The notes beneath the pieces are model-generated. The model did not search any database. It had not been told where the DNA came from and worked only from the letters and a program-made list of their open reading frames with translations. Made by a program: the position numbers and the translations under genes. 33,090 nucleotides of DNA from Acidimicrobiia bacterium (lineage in GTDB: Bacteria; Actinomycetota; Acidimicrobiia; IMCC26256; PALSA-610), in NCBI GenBank assembly GCA_017882905.1, contig JADGOO010000160.1, forward strand, positions 1 to 33,090. Reading direction: 5' to 3'. Positions 1-7,427 of this stretch are shown here, in pieces (position 1 is the stretch's first letter; each line of letters starts with the position of its first letter).

Positions 1-473
1 ACCGCTCCGTTCATCGTCATCGACACACTCATGCGGTCGAGCGGGATGCCGTCGAAGAGGATCTTCATGTCTTCCACGGAGTCGATCGCGACGCCGGCCT
101 TGCCCACGTCGCCGACGACTCGCGGGTGGTCGCTGTCGTAGCCGCGGTGCGTGGCGAGGTCGAAGGCCACCGACAGTCCCATCTGCCCCGCCGCGAGGTT
201 CGCCCGGTAGAAGGCGTTCGACTCTTCGGCCGTCGAGAAGCCCGCGTACTGGCGGATCGTCCACGGACGGTTCGCGTACATCGTGGCGCGCGGGCCGCGC
301 ACGAACGGCTCGAAGCCCGGTAGCTGTCCCACCGTCTCGAGGCCCTCGAGGTCGTCGGCCGTGTAGAGCGGCTTGACCGCGAGCCCCTCGGGAGTGGCCC
401 AGGTGAGCGTCGCCGGGTCATTGCCCCCGAGCTCCTTGGCCGCAATGGCACGCCAGTCGTCGATCGAGGCCAT
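1..473 (-). CDS. mutB: Methylmalonyl-CoA mutase large subunit, N-terminal part (cut by window edge)
   Basis: Adenosylcobalamin-dependent mutase that interconverts (R)-methylmalonyl-CoA and succinyl-CoA in the cytoplasm (propionate, odd-chain and branched-chain catabolism). The 157 residues present match the start of the catalytic TIM barrel: [10 protein letters not shown] at 72-81, with the Tyr equivalent to the substrate-contacting Tyr near residue 75, then [15 protein letters not shown] at 105-119 and SVSMTMNGA at the edge. These motifs are nearly invariant in the MutB/ScpA family. The B12-binding C-terminal domain lies beyond base 1. The ATG at 473 is preceded by TACCCT (486-481) seven bases upstream and no Shine-Dalgarno, so translation is probably leaderless. 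An isobutyryl-CoA mutase large subunit is a less likely alternative because those lack several of these N-terminal matches. The cobalamin adenosyltransferase at 13694-14251 would supply its cofactor. Confidence 0.93.
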   Translation of the reverse strand, partial: MASIDDWRAIAAKELGGNDPATLTWATPEGLAVKPLYTADDLEGLETVGQLPGFEPFVRGPRATMYANRPWTIRQYAGFSTAEESNAFYRANLAAGQMGLSVAFDLATHRGYDSDHPRVVGDVGKAGVAIDSVEDMKILFDGIPLDRMSVSMTMNGA

Positions 474-480
474 GGGCACA

Positions 481-511
481 AGGGTACGAACCGCCTCGGC
501 GAGCGCACCAA
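481..511 (-). promoter_or_regulatory. Candidate promoter of the methylmalonyl-CoA mutase gene
   Basis: On the minus strand TTGGTG (511-506) is followed after 19 bases by TACCCT (486-481), and the mutase ATG begins seven bases further on. The predicted transcription start falls at or next to the ATG. The -35 match and the 19-base spacer are only moderate. Confidence 0.4.
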
Positions 512-563
512 CCGATGCCAGCCTGGTCTGCGCCTGTCCGCCTCGTTGCCACTCTTAGACAAC

Positions 564-593
564 TTGACATGATCTCACGCTGTATGGCATGGT
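564..593 (+). promoter_or_regulatory. Candidate promoter with consensus -35 box
   Basis: TTGACA at 564-569 is a perfect -35 hexamer, followed after 18 bases by CATGGT (588-593). The predicted transcription start is about base 600, next to the ATG at 601. The -10 box is poor, so the assignment rests mainly on the -35 and position. Confidence 0.4.
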
Positions 594-600
594 TCCATTC

Positions 601-1212
601 ATGCACGAACACCTCTGCGTGACCCGATGGTTCGACCCCGTGGTGGAGGCGGTGGGCCACGACGCACGGGGCTGGTACGTCGAGGCGTTCTGGCTTCCCG
701 TGCTCGGCCCCACGGCAGTCGCGCTCGCCCGGCGGCTCGCCGACGGCCTCGACCGCCGCCCCGACGGCTTCACCGTCGAGTTCGTCGAGCTCTCCGCATC
801 GCTCGGCCTCGGCGACAAGCCACCCTCGGCCACCGCCATGCTCACCCGCGCGCTGCGCCGCCTCGACAGCTTCAAGTTCGTGGCCCTCGACGACGCAGGC
901 GGCGTACGGGCACGCACCCACCTGCCGCCCATCCACTCGAAGCACCTGCGGCGCCTACCCGACGTGGTGCGCTCGGCGCATCATGAATGGGCCGAGGCGC
1001 AGCTCAATCGCCCGATCGACGACCTCGCCCGCATGCGCGCACGACGACTCGCATTGTGCCTGCTCGAAGAGGGCGACGACACCGACTGCGCCGAGCGTGG
1101 GCTCGCGCGCATGGGCGTGCCCACCCGCCTGGCGCGCGACGCGGTCACGTGGGCGCGCGACCGTCACCTCCAAGCGGCGCGGGCCGTCACGGAGCTGACG
1201 TCGTCAGCCTGA
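601..1212 (+). CDS. Conserved actinobacterial hypothetical protein
   Basis: A 203-residue cytoplasmic protein with no signal peptide or membrane segment. It opens with HEHLCVTRWFDPVVE, has a YVEAFWLPVLGP segment and continues with Arg/Ala-rich helices that alternate with short basic stretches (HLPPIHSKHLRRLP near 110). From memory, proteins with the same opening and the WLPVLGP motif are widespread in Actinobacteria and lack an assigned function; the helix-turn pattern could be a winged-helix-like fold, but that is only an impression. I chose ATG 601 because a TTGACA promoter places the transcript start there and neither start has a Shine-Dalgarno. ATG 589 in the same frame would add four residues. 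It is divergent from the mutase gene and is followed by a strong hairpin at 1293-1329. Confidence 0.7.
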   Translation: MHEHLCVTRWFDPVVEAVGHDARGWYVEAFWLPVLGPTAVALARRLADGLDRRPDGFTVEFVELSASLGLGDKPPSATAMLTRALRRLDSFKFVALDDAGGVRARTHLPPIHSKHLRRLPDVVRSAHHEWAEAQLNRPIDDLARMRARRLALCLLEEGDDTDCAERGLARMGVPTRLARDAVTWARDRHLQAARAVTELTSSA

Positions 1213-1292
1213 CCGACCCGACTCGACCGACCCGACACGATCTTCTCGCCGTGCCGTCTCCGGCTCCGCACCCGTCCCCGGCGCGGCGACTT

Positions 1293-1329
1293 GCCGGGCC
1301 GGGCGTGAACCCTCCACGCCCGGCCCGGC
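1293..1329 (+). terminator. Strong GC-rich hairpin terminator
   Basis: A perfect 15-base-pair inverted repeat (arms 1293-1307 and 1315-1329, seven-base loop) lies 80 bases after the stop of the hypothetical gene. No run of T follows on either side, as is common for terminators of GC-rich actinobacteria. It isolates that gene from the NUDIX gene at 1373. Confidence 0.65.
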
Positions 1330-1357
1330 CTCACACTCATGGCGAGCAGCACCCGCC

Positions 1358-1363
1358 TAACGT
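1358..1363 (+). promoter_or_regulatory. Candidate -10 box for the NUDIX gene
   Basis: TAACGT lies nine bases before the ATG at 1373, which has no Shine-Dalgarno sequence. The spacing fits a leaderless transcript. I see no clear -35. Confidence 0.35.
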
Positions 1364-1372
1364 CGCGCCACG

Positions 1373-2011
1373 ATGACGGCGACCGAGTCACCGACGCCGT
1401 ATCGGCACGACGCCGCGCTGCGGGCCCGCATCACTGCGAACCTCGCTGCCCACGAACGCCACGTGATCGAGGGGCCCGCGCGGCGCGCGGCAGTGGCACT
1501 CCTGCTCGCTCCGATCGACGGGGTCACCCACTACGCGTTCACGCAACGGGCCTGGACGTTGCGCCGCGGCGCGGGCCAATACGCGTTGCCCGGCGGTGGC
1601 GTCGATGCGGGCGAAGACGCCGTCGACGCGGCCCGGCGCGAGCTGCACGAAGAGATCGGAGTGCTCCTCGATCGCAGCGCCACGCTCGGCTGCCTCGACG
1701 ACTTCTCGACGCGCACCGACCACGTGGTCACGCCGGTGGTGCTCTGGAGCGACGAGCCGGTGGCGCTCGCACCCGCACCCGACGAAGTGCACGAGGCCTG
1801 GCTGGTGCCGCTCGCGGAGCTCGATCATCCCGACGCGCCGCACGCGCAGGCGCACCCTTCGGGCGGCGCCACGATCCTGCGAATGCCGGTGCTCGGCGAG
1901 TGGATCAACCCGCCGACGGCCGCGTTCCTGCTCCAGCTGCGCGACGTTGCCGTGCACGGCCGCACGACGCGCGTGCACGCAGTCGGGCAGCCCGACTGGA
2001 CGGCGCGCTGA
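1373..2011 (+). CDS. NUDIX hydrolase (CoA-pyrophosphatase/ADP-ribose type)
   Basis: A 212-residue cytoplasmic Mg-dependent pyrophosphohydrolase. The complete Nudix box G-x5-E-x7-RE-U-x-EE-x-G-U occupies residues 75-97: G75, E81, R89, E90, E93, E94, G96 are all present, including the metal-binding glutamates. Just before it, FTQRAWTLRRGAGQ resembles the LxxRxxxLRxHxGQ stretch of NudL/CoA pyrophosphatases, but the usual His is Gly here, so the exact substrate is open (CoA, ADP-ribose or another nucleoside diphosphate derivative). The gene lies 37 bases upstream of a sirtuin on the same strand. Because sirtuins release O-acyl-ADP-ribose, a link is possible, though the sirtuin seems to have its own promoter. 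The ATG lies nine bases after TAACGT. Confidence 0.88.
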   Translation: MTATESPTPYRHDAALRARITANLAAHERHVIEGPARRAAVALLLAPIDGVTHYAFTQRAWTLRRGAGQYALPGGGVDAGEDAVDAARRELHEEIGVLLDRSATLGCLDDFSTRTDHVVTPVVLWSDEPVALAPAPDEVHEAWLVPLAELDHPDAPHAQAHPSGGATILRMPVLGEWINPPTAAFLLQLRDVAVHGRTTRVHAVGQPDWTAR

Positions 2012-2013
2012 CC

Positions 2014-2031
2014 GTGGCGCGCGCACGCCAC
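2014..2031 (+). terminator. Short hairpin after the NUDIX gene
   Basis: GTGGCG (2014-2019) and CGCCAC (2026-2031) form a six-base-pair stem with a six-base loop, three bases after the NUDIX stop. It is short and has no T run; it may be a weak terminator or chance in GC-rich DNA. Confidence 0.25.
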
Positions 2032-2034
2032 CGG

Positions 2035-2040
2035 TACCGT
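2035..2040 (+). promoter_or_regulatory. Candidate -10 box for the sirtuin gene
   Basis: TACCGT lies eight bases before the GTG at 2049, which has no Shine-Dalgarno sequence. This supports GTG 2049 as a leaderless start. Confidence 0.35.
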
Positions 2041-2048
2041 TCGCACCT

Positions 2049-2846
2049 GTGACGGAAGCCGACCTCGACCCGGGCGACGGACCGCTCGACACGATCGCAC
2101 AATGGCTGGCCGACGCGCGCCACGTCGTGGTGCTCACCGGCGCCGGCATCTCCACCGAGTCGGGCATCCCCGACTTTCGGGGTCCCGACGGCGTATGGAC
2201 GAAGAACCCGGCCGCCGAGAAGACCGCGAACCTCGAGCACTACATGGGTTCTCGCGAGGTGCGCGTGCAAGCGTGGCGCAACCGTGTCGAAGGCAAGTAC
2301 TTCACCGCCGAGCCCAACGAGGGCCACCGCGCCCTCGTCGCCATCGAGCAGCGCCTCGGACCGGCGTTCGACACGCTCGTCACCCAGAACGTCGACGGGC
2401 TCCACCACGCCGCCGGTTCTGATCCGGCTCGGGTCATCGAGATCCACGGCAACGTCCGCGAGGTCAAGTGCCTGGGCTGCGACTGGCGCGCCGACATGCA
2501 GGTCGCGCTCGATCGCGTGCGCGCCGGCGAGGAAGACCCCGAATGCCCGGAGTGCGGCGACATCTTGAAGTCGGCCACGATCAGCTTCGGTGAGAACCTC
2601 GTAGCCGCCGACCTTGAGCGCGCGCAACAAGCCGCGTTGCGCGCCGATGTCTTCCTCGCGCTCGGCACATCGCTCGGCGTGTACCCGGCTGCGGCGCTGC
2701 CCGAGTTCGCCGCACGCCGCGGCGCGCGACTCGTGATCTTCAACGCGCAGGACACACCGTTCGACGACTACGCCGACGCAGTGAGCCACGCTCCGCTCGG
2801 CGAGATCCTCCCCGCGCTGGTTCAGCGGCTCCAGGAGCGCCAGTAG
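2049..2846 (+). CDS. NAD-dependent protein deacylase (sirtuin, Sir2 family)
   Basis: A 265-residue cytoplasmic enzyme that removes acyl groups from lysine using NAD, releasing nicotinamide and O-acyl-ADP-ribose. Rossmann motif GAGISTESGIPDFRG at 31-45, QNVDGLHHAAG at 113-123, catalytic His133 in IEIHGNV, a zinc-binding Cys4 set (C141, C144, C166, C169) and the NAD-contacting GTSLGVYP at 206-213. All catalytic residues are present and the length is normal. The open frame extends further upstream, but GTG 2049 (VTEADLD) follows a TACCGT box at the leaderless distance and avoids overlap with the NUDIX gene. Its last 25 bases overlap the 3' end of hmgA on the opposite strand. Confidence 0.93.
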   Translation: MTEADLDPGDGPLDTIAQWLADARHVVVLTGAGISTESGIPDFRGPDGVWTKNPAAEKTANLEHYMGSREVRVQAWRNRVEGKYFTAEPNEGHRALVAIEQRLGPAFDTLVTQNVDGLHHAAGSDPARVIEIHGNVREVKCLGCDWRADMQVALDRVRAGEEDPECPECGDILKSATISFGENLVAADLERAQQAALRADVFLALGTSLGVYPAAALPEFAARRGARLVIFNAQDTPFDDYADAVSHAPLGEILPALVQRLQERQ

Positions 2847-3988
2847 TCGGGATCGTCGATGGTGCCGGCCGCCGCGGCGAGCCGTAGGGGCTTGAACGTG
2901 TCGAGCATCACTGCGAGCTCCTCGGTGCGCGTGGCGTCGATGCTGCGTTCGTAGCTTCCGGGCTGTGGGCCGTGTACGAACCCGGCCGGGTGCACCGTGA
3001 GCGAACCGAGAGCGACGCCCGAACCGGCGCGCGACATGAAATCGCCGGCGCTGTAGAAGAGCACCTCGTCGCTGTCGACGTTGGCATGGTGGTACGGCAC
3101 CTTCACGGCGTCGGGATGGAAGTCGTACGGGCGCGGCACGAAGCTGCACACGACGAAGCCGGGGCCTTCGAACGTCTGGTGCACCGGCGGCGGCTGGTGG
3201 AGCATCCCCACGATCGGCGCGAAGTCGTGGATCGAGAACGCGTACGGATAGACGCAACCGTCCCAGCCCACGACGTCGAACGGGTGGTGCGCATGCACGT
3301 GGCGCGACCAACCGCCGCGGTGGCGAACGAGCACGGGCACGTCGCGCGCGTCGCCTTCCATCGGCACGGTCGGCGCGCGCAGGTCACGTTCGTTGTACGG
3401 CGTGGCCTCCACGAACTGGCCGTCGCGATTGCGGTAGCGACTCGGCGGCTGGATGTGGCCTCGGGCCATCAACACGAGCGCTTCGAACGGCGCTGCCGGC
3501 GTTGCCTCGACCGTCCATTGGTGCGTGGTCGACGCGGGGATCACCACGTAGTCGCCCGCACTCAGCTCGAGCGCGCCGAACGTCGACTCGAGCACGGCGA
3601 CGCCGGCCTGCACGTAGACGAGCTCGTCACCGACGGCGTCGCGGAACAGGGGACTCGACCGGTGCGCACGCACGTACGCCAGCACCACGTCGTCGTTGCC
3701 CGCGAGCGCGACTCTTCCGGCCACCGGGTCTCCATCGGCGGCGAGCAACCCGGTACGCAGATGCCGCGGGCGCAGGCCATCACCGGGCGCGGCGAACGAC
3801 TCGTCGATCGGCGCGTCGACGGCCTCGATCGCCACGAGTGAGCTCGGCGAATGCAAGTGGTACACGAGGCTCGACGCACCGGAGAAGCCTTCCTCGCCCA
3901 TCAGCTCTTCGTGCAAGCGGTGACCCTTGGTCTCGGCGAGTGTGTGCCGCCGGCGCGGCACCGCACCCACGCTTCGGTAGTGCACCAT
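2822..3988 (-). CDS. hmgA: Homogentisate 1,2-dioxygenase
   Basis: Non-heme Fe(II) ring-cleaving dioxygenase converting homogentisate to 4-maleylacetoacetate, the third step of tyrosine catabolism. The 388-residue protein has the family signature HPFDVVGWDG at 235-244, the iron-ligand stretch PYHHANVDSDEV at 298-309 (His300/301 and Glu308) and HPAGFVHGPQPG with His339 as the third likely ligand. It is somewhat shorter than the human enzyme (about 445), as usual for this bacterial subgroup. The ATG at 3988 shares its A with the TGA of the upstream fahA (TGATG), so the two are translationally coupled. The last 25 bases overlap the sirtuin gene tail-to-tail. Confidence 0.93.
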   Translation of the reverse strand: MVHYRSVGAVPRRRHTLAETKGHRLHEELMGEEGFSGASSLVYHLHSPSSLVAIEAVDAPIDESFAAPGDGLRPRHLRTGLLAADGDPVAGRVALAGNDDVVLAYVRAHRSSPLFRDAVGDELVYVQAGVAVLESTFGALELSAGDYVVIPASTTHQWTVEATPAAPFEALVLMARGHIQPPSRYRNRDGQFVEATPYNERDLRAPTVPMEGDARDVPVLVRHRGGWSRHVHAHHPFDVVGWDGCVYPYAFSIHDFAPIVGMLHQPPPVHQTFEGPGFVVCSFVPRPYDFHPDAVKVPYHHANVDSDEVLFYSAGDFMSRAGSGVALGSLTVHPAGFVHGPQPGSYERSIDATRTEELAVMLDTFKPLRLAAAAGTIDDPDYWRSWSR

Positions 3989-5283
3989 CAGCCCTCCTCC
4001 GCGGCCACGATCGTGCCTTCGACCGAGCCGAATCCGATCCGCACGCCGTCGGGTCGCGTGCACTCCGCGCTGATCACCACGCGGTCGCCGTCTTCGAGGA
4101 AGGCGCGTTCCGCTCCCCCGACGTGCAGCGGTGCAGTGCCGTTGTCGGTCAGCTCGATCAGGCTGCCACACGCGCCCCGCTCGGGCCCGGAGATGGTGCC
4201 CGACGCATACAGGTCGCCGGTGCGCACGCCTGCGCCGTTCACCGTGAGGTGCGCCAGCTGTGCTGCGAACGTGAACGAAAGGTGGCGCGCATCGACGCGT
4301 GCGAGTGTCGACAGCTCGCTGCCTGCCGCCGCGAGCGACAGCGTGAGCTCGACCGGGAGCGCGAAGTCGCGCTCGGCAACGAGATAGGGATCGCGCTCGA
4401 CCTCCGGCGGAGGCGGCGCCACGAACGCGGGCGCGAGCGCTTCGAGCGGTATGAGCCAGGGCGAGACCGACGTGGCGAACGACTTGCCGAGGAACGGCCC
4501 GAGCGGCTGGTACTCGAACGCCTGGATGTCGCGGGCGCTCCAGTCGTTCACGATGAGCGCGCCGAACACGTGGTCGAGCGCAGCATCGGGCCGCAGCGGC
4601 GTCGCGGTCGGCGACGCCGCGCCGACGACGAAGCCGAGCTCCACCTCCACGTCGAGTCGCCGTGACGCGCGCAGCACCGGCCGGCCGTCGCGCTCCGGGT
4701 CGGCAACGAGGCCGCGCGGCCGGTGCACCGGCGTGCCCGAGACCACGACCGTTCCGGCCCGGCCGTGGTAGCCGACGGGCAGGTACGGCCAGTTGGGCAA
4801 CAACGGTGGCGAGCCGGGCCGCAGGATCCGCCCGAGGTTCTCGGCGTGATGACGCGACGAGTAGAAGTCGGTGTAGTCGGCGACCTCGATCGGCAGCCGC
4901 GCGTCGACGTCGGCCCGCGGAGCAAGGCACGCGACCGCCGCGTCGCGCGTTGTCCCCTCGGCGCGCGTCAACAGCCACGACACTCGGCGCCGCACGGACC
5001 GCCACACACGCGGTCCGAGCGCGAGGAACGCGTTGAGGGCGCCGGCCGCGAACTCCTCGCCGCCCAGGTCGCAACCGTCGAGTAACCCGACGCGCTGCGC
5101 CACCGCGAGATCGAGCACATGATCGCCGATCGCAACCGCGCCGCGCGGCGCGGCGTTCGTCCGCCGCGGCGCGACCACTCCGAACGCCAACGACTGCACC
5201 GGGAAGTCGGAGCCGCTCGGAACATCGAGCCACGAGCGAAGCGTCGCGTCGTTCGGATCGTGCGCCCGATCGTCGTACTCCAT
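3988..5283 (-). CDS. fahA: Fumarylacetoacetase
   Basis: Hydrolyses fumarylacetoacetate to fumarate and acetoacetate, the last step of tyrosine degradation. The 431-residue protein keeps the two-domain FAH layout: an SH3-like N-terminal domain and a C-terminal catalytic domain. Visible signatures are DYTDFYSSRHHAENLG at 136-151 (D139 metal ligand, H146 catalytic), the acidic pair E213/E215, NDWSARDIQ at 246-254 (D247) and ASGTISGPE ending at E368. These correspond to the human residues D126, H133, E199/E201, D233 and E364. It starts with ATG overlapping the hppD stop (TGATG) and ends the same way with hmgA, so the three genes form one coupled operon. Confidence 0.94.
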   Translation of the reverse strand: MEYDDRAHDPNDATLRSWLDVPSGSDFPVQSLAFGVVAPRRTNAAPRGAVAIGDHVLDLAVAQRVGLLDGCDLGGEEFAAGALNAFLALGPRVWRSVRRRVSWLLTRAEGTTRDAAVACLAPRADVDARLPIEVADYTDFYSSRHHAENLGRILRPGSPPLLPNWPYLPVGYHGRAGTVVVSGTPVHRPRGLVADPERDGRPVLRASRRLDVEVELGFVVGAASPTATPLRPDAALDHVFGALIVNDWSARDIQAFEYQPLGPFLGKSFATSVSPWLIPLEALAPAFVAPPPPEVERDPYLVAERDFALPVELTLSLAAAGSELSTLARVDARHLSFTFAAQLAHLTVNGAGVRTGDLYASGTISGPERGACGSLIELTDNGTAPLHVGGAERAFLEDGDRVVISAECTRPDGVRIGFGSVEGTIVAAEEG

Positions 5284-6416
5284 CACAGGTTGCCGCGGCG
5301 GGCCTGCTCGCGTTCGATCGCCTCGAACAGCGCCTTGAAGTTGCCTTCGCCGAACCCAGCCGCGCCGCGTCGTTCGATGATCTCGAAGAACACGGTGGGC
5401 CGATCGCTGAGGGTCTCGGTGAAGATCTGCAACAGCACGCCGTCGGGCTCTCGGTCGACGAGCACGCCGAGACGTTGCAGCTCGTCCCACGGCAGATCCA
5501 CATTGCCGACTCGCGCTCGTGCGCTCTTGTAGTAGTCGTCGGGCACGCTCATGAAGCGAACGCCACGCGCCCGCATCGCCTCGACCGCCGCGATCACGTC
5601 GTTCGTGCGCAACGCCAGGTGCTGCACACCCGCACCCACGTACGTGTCGAGGTACTCCTGGATCTGGCTGCGGCGCAGGCCGTCGGCGGGTTCGTTGAGC
5701 GGCATGACGATCTCGCTGCCGTCGGTGACCACCGTCGACATCAATGCCGAGTACTCGGTACGGATCTGGTCGTCGTCGAAGTGGCGCAGCTGCCCGAAGC
5801 CGAGCACGCGCTCGTAGAACTCGACCCAGCGCGTGAGCTCGCCGCGCGCCACGTTGCCGACCACGTGATCGATGCGCTCGAGCCCGACCGGCGGCCCGAG
5901 CGGCGCGGGCGGAAGATCGTCGGTGGTGTAGTGCGGCGCGAGCGTGGCGCCCGTCCAGCGGCCGCGGTTCACGAACGTGTGGCGCGTCTCGCCGTACGTG
6001 GCGATCTGTGCGAGCTCGAGCGCGCCGCGGTCGTCGTGTTCGATCCACGGTGCGCGCAGCGGGCGCGCCCCGCGCTCGACGGCAGCATGGAACGCGGCCG
6101 CGGCGTCGTCGACAACCCACGCGAGATCGTGCACGCCGTCGCCATGGCGCAGCACGTGCTCGGCGATCGGGTGGTCGCCTTGTTGCGCGGAGGTCACCAC
6201 GAATCGGATGGTTCCTTGTTCCAGCACGTAGCTCGCCACACCGGGCGCGCCGGTCTCGGGGCCCGCGTACGCGGTCGCCGTGAAGCCGAAGCCGCTCATC
6301 AAGAAACCGGCGAAGGCGCGGGCGTTGCCCACCCAGAACTCGATGCAATCCCAGCCGTGCAGCTGTACGGGCTGTGCGGGTGCCGGCGCGGTGGTCATCA
6401 GCTCAGTTGTGCCCAT
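5283..6416 (-). CDS. hppD: 4-hydroxyphenylpyruvate dioxygenase
   Basis: Fe(II) dioxygenase that converts 4-hydroxyphenylpyruvate to homogentisate. The 377-residue protein has two vicinal-oxygen-chelate domains; the C-terminal one carries the iron triad His184 (RIDHVV), His266 (GVQHLAL) and Glu345 (FFEII), followed by the C-terminal gate region with FGEGNFKALFEAIE. It is first in the operon hppD-fahA-hmgA. The start is uncertain: ATG 6416 lies seven bases after TAGTGC on the minus strand and suits a leaderless message, while ATG 6398 in the same frame would remove six residues; neither has a convincing Shine-Dalgarno. The gene is divergent from the heme-oxygenase-fold gene at 6508. Confidence 0.93.
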   Translation of the reverse strand: MGTTELMTTAPAPAQPVQLHGWDCIEFWVGNARAFAGFLMSGFGFTATAYAGPETGAPGVASYVLEQGTIRFVVTSAQQGDHPIAEHVLRHGDGVHDLAWVVDDAAAAFHAAVERGARPLRAPWIEHDDRGALELAQIATYGETRHTFVNRGRWTGATLAPHYTTDDLPPAPLGPPVGLERIDHVVGNVARGELTRWVEFYERVLGFGQLRHFDDDQIRTEYSALMSTVVTDGSEIVMPLNEPADGLRRSQIQEYLDTYVGAGVQHLALRTNDVIAAVEAMRARGVRFMSVPDDYYKSARARVGNVDLPWDELQRLGVLVDREPDGVLLQIFTETLSDRPTVFFEIIERRGAAGFGEGNFKALFEAIEREQARRGNL

Positions 6417-6494
6417 GCGTCGAGCACTACAAGCGCCCGCGCTTGGCCTGGGTGCATCCTGGGGTAGGCAGACCATTGACGCCGCGAGCCGCAC

Positions 6495-6500
6495 GGAGGT
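6495..6500 (+). promoter_or_regulatory. Ribosome binding site of the 6508 gene
   Basis: GGAGGT, seven bases before ATG 6508, is a near-perfect Shine-Dalgarno sequence. It fixes this start among several in-frame upstream candidates and stands out because most genes here lack one. Confidence 0.75.
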
Positions 6501-6507
6501 GGTGACC

Positions 6508-7320
6508 ATGGCCCTCATGGCATCGGAGCAAGCGTCCGTGTTCCGCCAACGGGTCGACGAGATGGTCGGCCGACACCCGGTCGTGGTGGCCAACCCGTAC
6601 ACCCCATGGTTCGCGACGGGCGGGGCGACGCTCGACGACGTGCGCCACCTCACGGTGCAGTTCTCGGTGTTCAGCCACGAGTTCGTGGTCGCGCAGCTCC
6701 GCAAGGTGCTCAACGCGGCCGATCTCGCCACGTATCGCGCCGGCAAGGAGATCCTGCTCAACGAGCTCGGCGTGGTGTTCAAACCGCAGAAGGCGCATGA
6801 CGACGACGAGCCCGCCGCACCGGACTCCGAGCTCGTCGCGACCGAAGGCACGGTCGAGGGCGGGCGCTTCCGGTTCCAGGCTGCGCACTTCGAGTGGCTG
6901 CTCCGGTTCGCCGCGCCGATCGGGCTCGGCTTCAACGACCTCGGCAAGCGCCGCCTCGCGACGGCGCCCACGCTCTTCTTCTGCGACGAGCTCATGCGCC
7001 TCTACGGCTCGGAAGACCCGGTGACGGCGGAGGGCGCGTCGTACGCCGTGGAGCACTGGGCGGCGGCGGGCTTCTGGAAGGAGCTCATCGGCGGCCTCGA
7101 GCAGGTGCGGGACCGGGAGCGGTTGGCGATCCCGCTGTCGTTTTGGACCTGGCACGACCGTGTCGAGGACCAGCACGCGGCCCACACGAGCGACGAGCTG
7201 AGCGCCGCGTACGCCATGGCCGACTTCGACGAAGACCGCTTCCTGGCGGGCGCGTCGAAGATGCTCGACGGGGTGCTCGCGTTCTGGGCCGGCCTGGCCA
7301 ACGACCGCCACCCGTCTTGA
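6508..7320 (+). CDS. Heme-oxygenase-fold (HDO/TenA-like) protein, possible diiron oxidase
   Basis: A 270-residue, almost all-helical cytoplasmic protein. Features resemble the heme-oxygenase-like superfamily that includes TenA, PqqC, CADD and UndA: a first helix with HEFVVAQLRKVL (57-68), Glu86 in LLNELG, His127 in AAHFEWLL, Glu182-His183 in the AVEHW helix, and WTWHDRVEDQHAAH at 213-226. The spacing His216-x3-Glu220-x2-His223 echoes the H-x3-D-x2-H metal signature of CADD-type diiron enzymes with Glu replacing Asp. Substrate is unknown; no heme or cofactor gene is adjacent. The start is set by GGAGGT seven bases upstream. It is divergent from hppD and 107 bases upstream of the rhodanese-MoeB gene. 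Family assignment is by pattern only. Confidence 0.75.
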   Translation: MALMASEQASVFRQRVDEMVGRHPVVVANPYTPWFATGGATLDDVRHLTVQFSVFSHEFVVAQLRKVLNAADLATYRAGKEILLNELGVVFKPQKAHDDDEPAAPDSELVATEGTVEGGRFRFQAAHFEWLLRFAAPIGLGFNDLGKRRLATAPTLFFCDELMRLYGSEDPVTAEGASYAVEHWAAAGFWKELIGGLEQVRDRERLAIPLSFWTWHDRVEDQHAAHTSDELSAAYAMADFDEDRFLAGASKMLDGVLAFWAGLANDRHPS

Positions 7321-7329
7321 GCGCGCACT

Positions 7330-7346
7330 GGTCCTCCTGGAGGACC
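7330..7346 (+). terminator. Short inverted repeat after the 6508 gene
   Basis: GGTCCTCC and GGAGGACC (7330-7337, 7339-7346) are perfect inverted copies around a single T, ten bases after the stop. A real hairpin would lose the inner pairs to form a loop. It could end transcription or bind a dimeric protein; no T run follows. Confidence 0.35.
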
Positions 7347-7389
7347 CCATTCGGTCTCCGGGGAGGAAGAAAGCGCCTCGGGCGCGGCC

Positions 7390-7418
7390 TTGGGAATTTC
7401 CGACCGATCGGGTAGGAT
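7390..7418 (+). promoter_or_regulatory. Promoter of the rhodanese-MoeB gene with embedded palindrome
   Basis: TTGGGA (7390-7395), a 17-base spacer and TAGGAT (7413-7418) make the best-formed promoter in the window. The predicted start is near 7425, three bases before ATG 7428, so the mRNA should be leaderless. The spacer contains the palindrome CCGATCGG (7404-7411), a possible operator. Confidence 0.6.
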
Positions 7419-7427
7419 TTCACTCGT

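Noticed and set aside
65-562. A 165-residue minus-strand open frame
   Set aside because: It overlaps the mutase start in another frame and is Arg/Ser-rich without any motif, the usual look of an antisense or shifted frame in GC-rich DNA.
1905-3311. A 468-residue minus-strand open frame
   Set aside because: It lies antisense to the sirtuin and NUDIX genes and out of frame with hmgA; composition is Arg-rich and no domain is recognisable.
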